Source of the DNA: Angiostrongylus vasorum
Taxonomy: Eukaryota; Nematoda; Chromadorea; Rhabditida; Metastrongylidae
Reading direction: 5' to 3'
Assembly: GCA_018806985.1 (NCBI GenBank)
Contig: JADANN010000202.1
Span: 2,475,001-2,539,000, forward strand
Length of the DNA: 64,000 nucleotides
Position 1 is the stretch's first letter, and every line of letters begins with the position of its first letter. Below the pieces are notes generated by a model. That model did not search any database. It saw only the letters and a list, made by a program, of their open reading frames with translations, and was not told the origin of the DNA. This document shows positions 10,227-22,171 of this stretch, piece by piece. The position numbers and the translations under genes are program-made.

Positions 10227-10470
10227 GGGCATGTGGCGCAGTGGTCGGAGGTGCCCTGCAACACACACGTGGAATCAATCCCCGTTTCCATGGCCTACCA
10301 AGCCTTCTATCCCTCCGGGCTCAGCAATTGGTACCAGACTTGTCCAGGAGGATAGCAGCACTGGCTCGATACACGGGAAGGCCGCAATCACCTCCAAACG
10401 ATGCTCAATGATGTCGAATGCATAGCGCATCCCTCAGGGATTGATCAACGCCGAGAGCTTTATCCTTTTT
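10227..10470 (+). repeat. SINE family A copy
   Basis: The head GCATGTGGCGCAGTGGTCGG, body and 3' end GAGCTTTATCCTTTTTTTTC are present. Internal deletions shorten it (the TCATTGTAAAGGCC block is missing). No target duplication is evident. Confidence 0.8.
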
Positions 10471-10799
10471 TTTCTTACTATACTTCCGTCGACGTTACCT
10501 TTACCGGACTAAATACAACTACGAAAAGTACCAGCGTAAGTTGATGATCTTTTTTCCTTTCTTGGTTTATCGTTCCCTTTCTTTCGTTTCTTTCCTTACC
10601 TCTGTCATCCCTCAATGTCGACATTCCTTGAACACAAACGATCAATGCTTTGTAACCTCGGCCTAGTTCACAGTGGCAGCGGTGTTTTTCACGATAGCAA
10701 ACAAAGTTCGTAGGCCTGTGCGTGTGTGGTATCCACGTGTATGCGCTCATGTCAACGAGTGACTAGTTTGCTAAGTTCAGGCGTCTCTGGCAATTTGTG

Positions 10800-11030
10800 T
10801 GTTTGCACCTATCCTCTGCCCGATGCCTGTCTCGTTCGAGTACGTGTTGTGCAGCGGTCCCTCTTTCCGTCTATCCAGGACGATGCGGTCGTGGCGGAGT
10901 AGGTGGTGGCGACAGTGGCGGCATGGCATCCGCTTCCGTTCCGTCCGCTTTCCGCTCGTCACCGGTCGCGTCAGAGGTTACGCAACCTTCGCTCCGCGCC
11001 TGTTGCGATCTCACCGCGGGAAATCAGATA
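10800..11030 (+). other. local GC-rich island with possible first exon
   Basis: This 230-bp stretch is far richer in G and C than its surroundings and contains many CG dinucleotides. An ATG in good context (GGCGGCATGGCAT, near 10920) opens MASASVPSAFRSSPVASE followed by GAG|GTTACG, a possible donor. Other frames are also open because of the base composition. It could be a promoter-proximal exon. I do not recognise the peptide. Confidence 0.3.
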
Positions 11031-11229
11031 TTATTCATTTATCATCATGTTTTTTCTCCTCATGTTTTCATCATTCTTCCCCAACACGACATCAGTTCTG
11101 TTTATTTAGAGATAAAGCGTTTAAATGTTTGGTTTTCTGATAAATAGCGGCGACATTTCGGACGTGAACTTTGCTGTCGGTTTTTATCAACATCTCGAGC
11201 TGTTGCTTTTATAATGTTGACTTTCTTTT

Positions 11230-11425
11230 TTTGTTTACTGCCTATTATTATTTTTCACGGCAGGGTGTGATATGGAACACAACCACTACGAAACTAAAAT
11301 TTGCAAAACTTATTCGTGGGCTCACGCGATGCGGACGGCACTACTGAAGCCTTTGCTTTGTCTTTCTCTCAGCCAGTTTTCTTCCTAACGGTGCCACCAC
11401 AGCAATCATCCGTCAACAGAAGGAT
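11230..11425 (-). repeat. family E repeat, decayed
   Basis: It shares TTTGCAAAACT, TCAGCCAGTTTTC and GCAATCATCCGTCAAC with family E copies at 19340, 31050 and 55150. The tRNA-like portion is badly worn. Confidence 0.45.
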
Positions 11426-11444
11426 TTTTCTATTTTATACTGTT

Positions 11445-11703
11445 CCGAGGATCGACTTTCTGTTAATCTCGGCACTGGATTATAAATTCGTCGTTTTTCT
11501 CCCAGCTGTCGCGAGGTTGTTAAACAGCATACGTTTACTTCCATACAGTAACACACATACAACACAATCGTAGCTGACGTTTCGGCGGTATTGCCTTCTT
11601 CAGAGCCGTTTTTTACGTCCTTCCACTGAGGGAAGAGCCGCTAATCAGAGTCGCATATGGTTCAGGCTGTTTAACAACCTCGCGATTGCTGAGAGAAAAA
11701 GCG
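11445..11703 (-). mobile_element. miniature Penelope-related element with inverted ends and hammerhead-like motif
   Basis: The outer tag GACTTTCTGTTAATCTCGGC is followed by terminal inverted repeats of about 38 bp (11492-11528 and 11666-11703, core CGCGAGGTTGTTAAACAG). A complete motif lies at 11572-11607 on the minus strand. No coding capacity remains. The structure is that of a nonautonomous, self-complementary derivative. A truncated relative lies at 53528-53660. Confidence 0.6.
11572..11607 (-). ncRNA. hammerhead-like ribozyme motif
   Basis: Minus strand: GGCT, CTGAAGA, A, GGCA hairpin to CGCC, GAAAC, GTC, AGC. Both core strands match and GTC is the preferred hammerhead cleavage triplet. 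GGCT can pair with AGCT as stem I. The same stem II and loop limits apply as in the copy at 9011. Confidence 0.5.
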
Positions 11704-11995
11704 ATGAATTTATTTCATACTTTCAAGCTTCCTCCTGCTTATGAGCAAACGCCGATAACTAAATTTCTTTGGCAAGAAATGATTTATTCCTATATTGTTG
11801 TACTGACATTATGCCCACGTTTTCATCTGCTTTTATCACCATCGCAAAGTCATCTTTTTGACTTATTCATTTTTTATGAAATTACAGGTGAAGTACGCGA
11901 TCATTTATTGAATGGTGGTTTGCCTTCAGTTCTTGAACTTTTCTCCTTTTTTTTCTTTTCGAGGGGCACTTTTCTTGTGTATAAACTCCGCTATA

Positions 11996-12381
11996 ATTGG
12001 ATACTTGGATGGCCTGTCTTCACTGGTTGTGAGGGCCCCAACATAATTTTCGTTTTTTTCGGAGTTTTTCTGACCTAGCCATTGTGGTTCCCTGGGGTCC
12101 CGAGGTCAGCCTGGCCAAAGTCTGTCCCAGGTCTTCATCACCACAGGCAATTGCCGGCCTTTGTGGATCAGAGAGAAATTTGCCACAATGCAACTAGTTT
12201 CATACCAGGACGGTGGCTGATCATGGTACTGGTTTGCTCTTAGCTGGGCTTCCTGATGGAAACGCCGTACTCCTTCTCAGCTTGAGAGACCCAGCCAGAG
12301 GGATGAATCCCTCCGCTGTACATCGCAGCCGACATCCAGGAACACCTCCCAGACACGATGAGGCGGTAAACCGTTGGGAGG
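11996..12381 (-). repeat. SINE-like family B copy with target duplication
   Basis: Minus-oriented full copy. The 5' end (CCTCCCAACGGTTTACCGCC on the minus strand) lies at 12381 and the 3' end near 11996. AAACTCCGCTATA occurs at 11983-11995 and 12382-12394, an exact 13-bp target duplication. The family has a 5' hairpin (CCTCCCA pairing with TGGGAGG), a GGATTCGTCC block and an AAGT-unit tail. It lacks an obvious tRNA head. Confidence 0.85.
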
Positions 12382-12394
12382 AAACTCCGCTATA

Positions 12395-13570
12395 GAGTTT
12401 TTTTTCTAAGCTTCTTTGCTGCGAATTCCATCTACTTTAGGGTTGAGAGTTAGTCTCCGCACAAGTTTCATGGGAATTTAATTTCCTCGACATTATCTAC
12501 ACATTGAAAGTTCAAGAAGAAAGAAACTTAAGAGAAGGGGGTTGCTATTCTTATTACATGTGAACGCGTTGCAGTATCTCACCACGTGCTTAATTACAAC
12601 CGTAGAACAATTTTTGATATCCCAACCAAAGCGGTTAGCCAGGAAAGGCATATTTTTCGAATCGCTAATATGAGCTTATTCTGTAATTACTCTCATATCA
12701 AGGTTACCATTTCTTTCGCTTTTTTTGGAATTTTTAGGCTGTTTATGTTAATCCAATTTACATACCAGAATTGCAGTGTAATGCTAGAGTTTATCCTCTA
12801 GCAGTGTTATCCAAACTGAGATTTTGAGACTGAGAACAATTCCAAGACTTCAGTCTGGAAGTCCAACTAAGCGTAATTCCAAGCAAAAGCAGATCCTTGG
12901 AAGTAGTCGATGGTCACGCTCTCGAGCGTGCACAATCCAGACGCACGACAGGAATGAATGGAGACCTACCTTGCTGGTGCCGGCTGGAGGTACTCGATTG
13001 CTAACAAGATTACAAATAATGCAAGCAGTGGAGGATTAACTATGGTCATCGCGTCGTGGATAAGCTATCTCGTGAAAAAAACCGGAGTTTTTGCGCTCTA
13101 CGCACTCAGAGCTCTTTAAAATTTCTACTTGCAACATTCCACAACTATTCTGCCAACAATCCTTACACCTCTTTTTTCTCTTTTTTTTATTCTTTTCATC
13201 TTGACTTCGGTCTTCGTAGTCTTCATGTTGGTCGTATTCTATTCGACACCCACATTATGAACTGAAGCCTTTGTTTTCTGTGCAACCTTTTCCACTTTTT
13301 GTGCATTTTTCGGTAACGAATAGCTTTCTATTTCTAATCTTGACTTCGGTTTATTGTTTGGCACGAGCAATTCTTGTATAGATGAATTTTTATAAGTGGA
13401 CGTTATAAATCCCTGACGTGCAGCTGTTTTTGAACGGTGTAGTTGCTACCTTGTATTTGTTAGACCTAAGGAGAAGCTTCCTTTTATAGGATTCATTGGT
13501 TTGTACATCATTGAATGGAATTATATTGTAATATTATCACCTTTACTTACATCCTGTTGCAATTTTTTTC
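12395..13570. other. no supported gene
   Basis: Open frames at 12586, 12824 and 13056 (+) lack splice support. No repeat was recognised. Confidence 0.3.
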
Positions 13571-13581
13571 TTCTTCAGGCT

Positions 13582-13765
13582 TCAACTTTCTGTGTTTTTG
13601 TAGGGGGAATCTTCGCTGAAGTTCGCATCAGACGGTGTTCTGGATTTTTGAAATCCATTGTGAATCTCTATTAGCCGAGTTTGCATAACGTTTTTCGCCC
13701 TACTAACTTTTTTTGCAACTTTTTCCGGGCCATCGATTTTGTTACTTTTGCGATGACACTGCGGC
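13582..13765 (-). CDS. candidate exon, weak
   Basis: The minus strand is open and encodes a basic sequence (KSNKIDGPEKVAKKVSRAKN, ending DSPYKNTES) after a possible acceptor CTGGCCGCAG near 13766. The plus strand also has a TTCTTCTTCAG acceptor at 13579 followed by an open frame, so the strand is uncertain. No family was recognised. Confidence 0.2.
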
Positions 13766-14113
13766 CAGTTTCCCCTCTTCCCCCTTTTAGGAACTTTCAA
13801 TAATTGCACTTAGTAAATCATTCGTCGCTCTTTTTGTACTCACCCTTCCCGAATCAGTTTGTCTTGAGAGGCTTCATCTTCCATACATACTTGATTCCTT
13901 CTTTTAAAGAACAATTACGGAAAGTTTATCTGTTGTTAGTTCTGTTATGTTCAGTCAGTATTCACACGGTGGTTGTTCGTGGGGCGTTGAAGTAAACCCA
14001 TTATGGTTATAAGTATCTATATAAGAAGAGGATGAAGATTTCTAAGGATGTAACATAGTATAGTCAAATAATTCCAGTTTCAAGTCGAGTTTTTTAAATG
14101 TTTTATTTTCCCT

Positions 14114-14325
14114 GGACGCATGTGGCGCAGTGCTTAGAGGTACTCTAGGGGTAGGGGTACACTGGATCGGTCCCCTACATCGGCCTCACTAGGTCCTCCA
14201 TCCATTGGCGAATTAACACCAGACTTATCAATTTGTGATATCAACTGATTTGATACAACGGTGCCCAGTGGAAGTCGTTGTATAAATTAGATATCCATTT
14301 AGTCACCTCTATGGAAAATCCCAGC
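14114..14325 (+). repeat. SINE family A copy, diverged
   Basis: Head GCATGTGGCGCAGTGCTTAG, B-box region GGATCGGTCCCC, and body with CCATTTAGTCACCTCTATGG. The 3' quarter is missing. Confidence 0.7.
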
Positions 14326-14550
14326 GTTTTAACACGTACACACCTCGACCATCGAAAACAAATGATCTTCCCAATGACTCGAAAAGGGTGAGCTTGTTAC
14401 TGCATGAGCGATGAAGTAGTTATTCTCAGTGAAAGCCTCTGACGTAGCACTGCATTAATTGCGTTCGATCCGTTTTGATTCTTTTGCTTCATCAATACCG
14501 TCTGTCATACAGTCCTGGATTTTCAAGCTTGCGATCTTTTATATAAAACT

Positions 14551-15212
14551 AAAAATTCTCGCTGTTGATTGATTTCTGAGGAGTGTCCAATGCATTTGAC
14601 TTTGTCAAGAATTGTTAGAGGTGATTTAAAGCACACCTCCCAACGGTTTACCTCCTCATCGGGAGGTGTTCCTGGGTGTCAGACTGCAATGTACAGAGGG
14701 GATTCGTCCCCCGGCAGGGTCTCCCAAGCTGAGTCCGGCGTATCCATCAGGAAGCCTAGCTAAGAGTAAGCCAATACCAGGATCCACCACCGTCTTGGTA
14801 TCAAAGTCGCATGTGGTAAATCTCCCTCTGATCTACAAGGTCTACGACTGCCTGTCGTGGTGACGATCTGGGGCAGACTTTGGCCAAGCTGTCCTCGGAA
14901 TTCCACGGAACCACAATGGCTTAACCAGCAAATCTCCGAAAAATGGTGACTGTGCTGGCGCCCGCACAACTAGTGATGACGAGCCGTTCAAGCATTCAAG
15001 TAAGTAAGATTTAAAGCATATCTGGCCTATATAGTGTGTTACGGTGGCTACCGATGTATCAAATCTGTGCTGCTATACCGGCAGACAGGTCTGGTACCGA
15101 TTTGCCGACCCTGGAGAGATGGAAGGTTTGCCGTTCCCTTAGGCACGGAATCGAACCTATGACTGCATTTGTATTGATGGGCGCCTATAACTATTGCGCT
15201 ACACGCACCCCC
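14551..15212 (-). repeat. SINE family A copy split by a family B insertion
   Basis: The two halves of one minus-oriented SINE A lie at 14551-14633 (tail side) and 15008-15212 (head side). The junction sequence GATTTAAAGCA is present on both sides of the inserted family B element. The head end gives the complement of a near-perfect B box (GGAATCGAACC near 15152) and of an A box (TTGCGCTACACGC near 15197). Confidence 0.85.
14634..15007 (+). repeat. SINE-like family B copy nested in SINE A
   Basis: Full-length copy from CACCTCCCAACGG to the tail CAAGTAAGTAA. An 11-bp duplication GATTTAAAGCA (14623-14633 and 15008-15018) flanks it, and the flanks belong to a single older SINE A. This dates the insertion after that SINE copy. 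Confidence 0.9.
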
Positions 15213-15279
15213 GTGTGCTTTTATATAGATTTGTTAATCAGTGTGAACAACAAGCTTATTTTTTAACTACCATAGGAAC

Positions 15280-15537
15280 AATGGATGAGGTAGCGCAGTT
15301 ATTAGAAATGCTCTGCAGACTAAATAGATTTGTTAGTTTAATCCCGATCCCAAGCAAACTAAGCGCTCAAATTTTCTGGTTTTAGGGGCTTGGTACCATA
15401 GCAAATGGGAGGGATGGATCGACTGGCATGATACATTTAGAAGTCACTGTAGGTCTACGATGCGATGCTACGAATGGAGTTGAATTCATAGTGAATCCCT
15501 AAGGATTTGATTAACTCCTGATGATTTATCCTTTATC
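15280..15537 (+). repeat. SINE family A relic
   Basis: GAGGTAGCGCAGTTATTAGA is a worn A-box head, GGCTTGGTACCA the body and GATGATTTATCCTTTATC the tail. Divergence is strong. It lies 70 bp from the previous SINE in the opposite orientation. Confidence 0.6.
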
Positions 15538-15539
15538 TT

Positions 15540-17330
15540 CTACGTCAACTATGAAGTTTGATTGTAATGTAGTCACATGATCGAAACTCATCGTCGAGGT
15601 GAGGTAGCGAACGTCTTCGGCCACTAGTCATAAAATCGGAGCGCCGTCTAACGCTGTACTCCGTACCTTTTCTAAGATCTCATATTCCGTTTTATTGAGC
15701 ATTTTCTTTGTCTCCGTTGAGATCTATAGTTCTTCGACAAAGTTTCCAACGCACTTCTTAAAATCAGCGACAAAGTGTCACGTTAGCAGAGTCAACAAAG
15801 ACGTAGACAGGGAGGTTGCTCAAAAAAGAAGACAGGGGTTGACATGCAATTTTATGTTAAATAACTCCCGCAACGAGGCTCTCTTCTCCAGACACAGACT
15901 TCATATCTCGTCGAGTATTCACATGACGATGTAGCAGTGATTCTGAGCCTGTAACCAGAAATTTTAACGTAATTTTTTCTTCTTGAGGGTGTTGAAATTT
16001 CTACAACGACTTACTAGACGCAACAAATGGATGTTGTAGAGACATTTGTCAAAGATTCTTTTGCCGTCCTCATCATATGACTAAGCTTCTTATTAAAAAT
16101 AACATATTGGTCACTTATCCCAGAGTTGAATAGAGAACGTTTATCTGGCTCTCAGGCTTTTTTATCTTTGAAAACAAGTCCTATTAAGATTTAGAACGCT
16201 AACTATGAAGACTTAGCTTAACCATGTTGTTGATGTAATCTTTAGGTTGTCGTCGAATAGAAATAACTACGAATAGAAATAAGGAATAACCATTCACTGT
16301 TCATATGTAAGGGGTAGCCTTCTTCCTATTTGTTCTCGTTCATCTATTACGACGGTCGTTACCAATCCCCTTCTTTCTAATTGAATCGGTTATCTTTTTT
16401 AATCCTGAAGTATGTGGACGTATTCTTTTCGAAATTCGTTGCCAGCCACCATCAGTGGTTGGTTATAGTTGTCCTGGTTGAACGGAAACAGACGGAAGAT
16501 CTACGGCACCTTCACACACTAGTTCATCTGTGCGTTATTAAGATTGACGACACCGCCCACAAGGCTGAAAGAACGGCAGACTGAGACATTGCTCATAACA
16601 AATTTTCTTCTCATCCATCCTCGCCAATGTAAGCTTCCTTGAATTTTTCCGCATTCTTCATCCAGAAAAAATAGCATTTGCTACCACACCATTTACGCCC
16701 AATCACAGTTGATTTTCTTTAACAAAATTTACTTGGTTCTCATCTCTAGCCTCTTCCAGTCGCTGTAACTGACTTCTTGTGTGGTCTCCTGACGTTTCGT
16801 AAGCTTAACACTAACAGGATATAGACGACATTTTGTTTTGTACGACTTATTTCTGTAAAGCAAGCATTTTTGTCTTAAAAATATAGACAGTAGAGATTAG
16901 TGGTCTTTGATATTTGTCCATTTTAAACGATGCTAACTAAACCTTCTTGGTCAGGCTTTTTGAATAGGGGGATATGAACTAACACTTTTTAACTAGACCT
17001 TTGAGAATCCAGTTTTACTGGGATATCAGTTTCTCGAGCATGACTGTGATAAAAAAGAACTGATCATGAAACTGCTTTATGCCGTTCTTTTGGCACTTGA
17101 TATGAGTGAAGCTTCTGCCAGCTATTGAAGCCGCTGAGTTTTTAAACTCATAAACCATGGAGAATATCCATGTTTTCTGTTAAATTGTTGTCTTGCCTAT
17201 TTACTTTAGCAAATAAACAATTTAAAGATTCGTGGAATTCTTGAAGAGTTTTCTAATTCATTATTATTATCATTGTTGTTAATTTATTTTATTAAATCAG
17301 ATCATTGCTACTATGACGATGAGAGAATGC
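15540..17330. other. no supported gene
   Basis: AT-rich. Open frames at 15695 and 16381 (+) lack splice or domain support. I see no recognisable repeat. Confidence 0.3.
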
Positions 17331-17562
17331 CAAAGCAAGGGCATCTTTGTGGTGCAGTGAGTAGCACGTGAGCAGCCGGAAAGCTAATCGCGCGAACAAA
17401 TCTGGCCTTTAATCCAAGTTTTGCAAATATCTCAGCCTCATAGTGGTCGTATTTCACAAACTCCGGACCAGAGGTGTCTGCGGTAGTACTCGAAACCGCT
17501 ATTGCCCTTTCCGAGGGCTAAGATCTTTATCACTGCACCATGCGAGTCCTTCTTTTCGCCTT
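17330..17562 (-). repeat. family E repeat
   Basis: It carries CTCCGGACCAGAGGTGTCTG and the complement of the tRNA-like head TGCACCATGCGAGTCC, as in the copies at 19340, 26480 and 55150. The upstream part (TTGTGGTGCAGTGAGTAGCA) looks like a second tRNA-like head in plus orientation, so two copies may be fused. Confidence 0.5.
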
Positions 17563-17631
17563 TTTTCTCGGCCGAGTTTTAACTAGGTACTATCAGCAGT
17601 TATTATCTTTATTATTATTATTGTTCATTAT

Positions 17632-17906
17632 ATGGCCCATATGGCGCAGTGATCGGAGGCGCCGTGCAATACACACATGGAATCGATCTGCCCCTCCCAT
17701 GGCCCATCAAGCCCTCCATCCCTCTGGGATCGGCAAATTGGTACTAGACTTGTCTGGGAGGATAGCAGCACTGGCTCGATACATCGGTATGCAACCGCGA
17801 GTGATTGTAAAGGCCAGATATACATTCAGTCACGTCCAACGATACTTTATGAACTTGAATGCATGGCGCATCCTTCAGCGATTATTCAACGCCGAGAGCT
17901 TTAGCT
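17632..17906 (+). repeat. SINE family A copy with target duplication
   Basis: Complete copy: A box TGGCGCAGTGATCGG, B box GGAATCGATC, full body, ending AGCTTTAGC. TTATTGTTCATTAT occurs at 17618-17631 and 17907-17920, an exact 14-bp duplication. Confidence 0.9.
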
Positions 17907-17936
17907 TTATTGTTCATTATCATTATTACTATTGTT

Positions 17937-18306
17937 ATTCCTCCCAACGGCTTACCGCCTCATCGTGGCTTGCGAGGTGTCGGCCTGCGAGGTACAGCGG
18001 GGAATTCATCCCCCGGCAGGGTCTCCCAAGCTGAGAAGGAGTCCGGCGTTTCCATCAGGAAGCCTAGCTAAGAGTAAACCAATACCAGGATCCACCACCG
18101 TCTTGGTATCAAAGTCGCATGGTGGCAAATCTCCCTCTGATCCACAAGGGCTACAACTGCCCGTGGTGGTGAAGACTTGGGGCAGACTTTGGCCAGGCTG
18201 ACCTCGGGGCTCCACGGAACCACATTTGCTTAACCAGCAAATCTCCGAAAAATTGGTGATAATGCTGGGGCCCGCACAACTAGTGAGGACGTGCTATTCA
18301 AGTATC
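17937..18306 (+). repeat. SINE-like family B copy
   Basis: From TTCCTCCCAACGGC to TCAAGTATCAAG. It is close to the copies at 14634 and 58039. Flanking sequence is AT repeat, so a target duplication cannot be defined. Overlapping open frames here are products of the repeat. Confidence 0.85.
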
Positions 18307-18349
18307 AAGTATTATTATCAGTACTGTTATACAACTGACATCACATGTA

Positions 18350-18715
18350 TCTGTGTGGGGTTCTTAGCACTCTCCGCATTAGGTTCTTTCTCTCGCATCC
18401 ACCATTTACGAAGGGTTTCGAAATTTTTTTCTGTGTGTCGCTTCAGCTACTGCTTGAGGAATTGTTTATCTTCGTCACGAATGTTGTTGGATGCTGGTCC
18501 AGTCCATGCTCCCTATAATGCTGAGGTGGCTTTGTTCGGGCGTCCTGGTGTGGACTGGAGAGAGTCTGCTTGTCCCAGGATAGTGTGCCCCCAGTCCCGT
18601 GACCCCCAAACGGGTAGAACGTTTGGTAGACTCGGGAGAGGGGGTCGAACCAGGACCTGGGTGGGCTGGGCTGTTCACGTAATGGACGGGATCACTACTA
18701 CTGGGTTACCTATTT
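18350..18715 (-). repeat. tRNA-headed repeat family D copy
   Basis: The minus-strand head contains GGTTCGACCCCC (complement of GGGGGTCGAACC near 18645). The distal end at 18350 carries the GTTCTTAGCACTCTCCGC block found in other D copies. The insert is richer in G and C than usual. Confidence 0.5.
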
Positions 18716-18956
18716 TAGAATAAACGAGTTAAGTTATTTTAAAACAATGATCGAATGAGAAATCAGTGTACTTGAATATCATTTTTATTTTTTCCCTACA
18801 TTGAGTGGGTTCTTCAGGGAACTTTCAAACAAATTTCCATGTTGCTTCTTTCACTATTTTTGTCCCCCTTCTTCCCTTGGATTACTTTCCATATTTTATT
18901 TCAAAAAATTGGCTTCATGATCCAATAGCTATATTTCCCGTACATTTTGTCAACGT

Positions 18957-19241
18957 TGGGTGCGTGTGGCGCAATGGTTGGAGGCGCCATTGCGACATAC
19001 ACGCGGAATCGATCGCCGCGCCCATGGCCCACATAAGCCTTCCAGCGCTCCGGGGTCGGCAAATTGGTACCAGACTTGTCTGGGAGGATAGCAGCACTGG
19101 CTCGATACATCGGTAAGCCACCGCGAGTCATTGTAAGGGCCAGAGATGCATTCAGTCACCTCCAACGATACTTAATGAAGTCGAATGCATGGCGCATCCC
19201 TCATGGATTGATCAAAGCCGAGAGCTTTAACTTTTTACAGC
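18957..19241 (+). repeat. SINE family A copy with target duplication
   Basis: Complete copy with A box TGGCGCAATGGTTGG. TTTTGTCAACGT (18945-18956) and TTTTGTCAGCGT (19242-19253) flank it, 12 bp with one mismatch. Confidence 0.88.
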
Positions 19242-19334
19242 TTTTGTCAGCGTCGAGCTTCTATAGTATGTCTTAGGTCTTCAGCCCATTAATCTTTCCA
19301 CTGCTTCATATTTTCAACAATAAAATGGCAGCTG

Positions 19335-19640
19335 AATAGCGCCACAATAATTCGACGTGAAATTTGTTGGAAAAAACTCCGTGGTTTATTTTAACCTTTT
19401 TTATTTACTGCTTACTCTTTTTAATGGCAAGGTATATTGCGAAATATAACTTCAATGAAGCTGAGATATTTGCAAAACTCTGGGCCGCAGGTACCTATGG
19501 TGAGGAACGAACGCGCTATTGTCCTTTCCCGGGGAGTAACGCGTTCACCACCACACCATGGGGGTCCTTCGTTTAGCCTGTCTGTCAGCTAGTTCCATCG
19601 ATCTTTTTGCCATCAGCAATCACCCGTCCGTGGTTTATTA
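19335..19640 (-). repeat. family E repeat
   Basis: Minus-strand head near 19560 (complement of CACCACACCATGGGGGTCC), B-box complement GGAACGAACGCG near 19505, and a tail side with ATTTACTGCTTACTC and TTTTAATGGCAAGGTAT. CAGCAATCACCCGTCCGT matches the 31250 and 55325 copies. Confidence 0.55.
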
Positions 19641-20027
19641 TTCTTTTGAATTTCAAAAATTTTTTCGAAAAACGGGGCAGTTTAGGCTTGCGTCGTAACT
19701 TCCTCCTTTTCTACATCATATCTGGTAGTTTCATTGGGAACTACTCCTGTTTGATTTTTCCCTTAGAACTTTCTTCACTTCTGTTCTTTGTCTGGAACGT
19801 TTAGTAAAAGTGACACTTGTTGATTACCATCAGAGCTTCTCCACTTCTGTTCTCTATCTATAGCGTTCTTATCTAATTGTAGTGAACACTCAGCACTAAA
19901 CAAATATACCTACAATTGTGTGTAGCTGGATAGACCACCTGCGACCAGTGAAAACTTCACCTTACAGTTTGTTAGGCGTGAAATTAAAACTACTCTTTTA
20001 TTTTTTTTCTTTTTTCTTTTTCATCAG

Positions 20028-20253
20028 ATTATTTCGCTGATTTCGTCCAGAGATTTTTTTGTTAATCTTGCGACCTTTGGTAGTTCAGGAAAGGTTATGT
20101 TCGAGGGACCGATTTCGAATGAACACGCGAACTTTCAGCGTCTTAGATAATGCGTTAGTTCTCGGTAGCGAACAGCAAATTCCGAAAGGCCTTAGTGTAG
20201 GATTTTCTCATTCTTATAGGAAGCGGAGATTTGAAAAATTGTTCCATAAATGA
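20028..20253 (+). CDS. candidate exon region, unknown
   Basis: A long pyrimidine tract ending TTTTTCATCAG gives a strong acceptor at 20027. The next 22 codons (SSRDFFVNLATFGSSGK) run to AAG|GTTATG, a possible donor at 20093. A second block in another frame reaches a stop at 20253 (ALVLGSEQQIPKGLSVGF, ending KRRFEKLFHK) after a further ACTTTCAG acceptor. The phases of the two blocks do not join cleanly, so either the model is wrong or the locus is decayed. No family was recognised. Confidence 0.28.
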
Positions 20254-20814
20254 AGATCTCTCAATCGTCCACCATTTTCAAGCCAATCCCTTTGTTCCGT
20301 CATTGTCCTCGAGTTTTGAAGTATCAGCTGTTCTTTCTTTCGTGCGCTTTAAATCGTTGCCACTAAGCTCTAAATTGTCACTATCTCATCTCAATGCGGA
20401 GTGAGGGAAAAATGGCATGGAACGAAGAGGGAAGAGGAAGAAAAAAAACAAAAAGACTCTTTCTTGACGAAAAGCTTTTTCGAGACACGTTCAGGAGGAT
20501 ATTCGTATATACTCGTAGTTCGTGTGCTACGCTATTTTTGCGTCTTGATTAAGAAACAGCAATCGATCGCATTTGAAGTTTTTCCCATTTTTTTCTCGCT
20601 TCATTACTATTTAATGCAAACTCGGCTTCACCCACACAGACATCTACTCAGTTTTGTCATACTAAGTTGATTTTCACTGAAAAACCTTACTTACCCTGTG
20701 CTGGATAGAGCCAGTGACCGTGTGCAGAGCGTCGGAGCTCTAAGTGCTGCAGTACTTTCGTCTCTGATTTAATAACATCGCGTGCAATACAGTATATAAA
20801 TGAGCAGATGACAT

Positions 20815-21084
<270 letters not shown>

Positions 21085-22171
21085 TGTCGCGTTCAAGAGT
21101 AGCCCAGTGAGTTCTGCTCCCTCTAGGGACTCGTTGAGCATTATACCTTCCTTATAGGTATTTCGTGAAAAACGCTGTCCATCGAGTCGGTGGTCTTCCC
21201 GCAGTACCTTCTGACATCACCAGGAATCCAATCACTAACGACTCTTTTTTCATCTGTTGTTGTTCATACGCATCACGTCTCCGGTCCACCTTATCTTCGG
21301 CAGTTTAGCGTAGAGAATGGCACCTTTGGTTTCCGATCGTTGTCGCAGGTTGGAGCTACGGATCCCTTCGCGTAATTGTGTGAAACGAGATGCTGACAGC
21401 ATCGCCCTTTCGATTGCGCGTTCAATAACGGTCGGTGATCTCTCATCCTACTTACGCAGCTACCAGGTTTCTGACGCACGCGTTAAAGCTGGAAATATCG
21501 TGGAGTCGAAAAAGGTGGGAGCGGTGTCAGATGTTCTTTGTTCTCTTCACTCCGTCCCCGATGCTCTTGAAAGCTCCCCAAGCCGCTTGTTTCTTTCTGC
21601 TCAACTCTGGAGCTAAGTCGTTCATCATGTTGATTTACCGACCTAGATAGACATAACTGGAACATTCGGAGATATTCGTTCCGTTGAGCGTGAATGGGGC
21701 ATACGAAAATAATCCGAAAGTCATGAACATCGTTTTTTGTGAGGTTTAGTTGAATACCAATCTTTTCACAGGCTCTATCAAACTCAGCAAGCATTCGTTC
21801 CGCTCGGCTAATGTTTGGTGTTATAAGAACGATGTCAACGCGCAAAAGCAGTATAAAAACTCGTCATAAAGTCTTTAACGAAGGAGGTTTCTTCCTCATG
21901 TTAGTGTAATTTCCCTATAGATTGGTTGCATTATCAAACTAGCCTAAATTACAGTTGAAGTGGACGGCACCACAAGTGCTTCCATATTGTCTTGCCCACT
22001 TTTGCAACCAAGATTAACAGAGCTGTTTGAAAATCCACTCGCATCATTCAACCACTATGCTTTATGTCATTGAGGTTGAGGCTACTTCCATACGCCGTTG
22101 GTCGTCTTTCTAGTGTGCAATGAAAATCACTTATAATCTGTTTCTAACAACTTGTTTCCGAGATTTACTAA

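Noticed and set aside
11686..12078. 130-codon plus-strand open frame beginning inside the miniature element
   Set aside because: It starts within the inverted repeat of one element and ends inside a family B copy. A few protein-like segments in the middle are too short to support an exon.
15145..15212. Possible functional tRNA gene (good A and B boxes on the minus strand)
   Set aside because: No acceptor stem or anticodon loop can be formed, and the sequence continues into a SINE A body.
17540..18034. 164-codon plus-strand open frame
   Set aside because: It spans a SINE A and the start of a family B copy with no independent coding signal.
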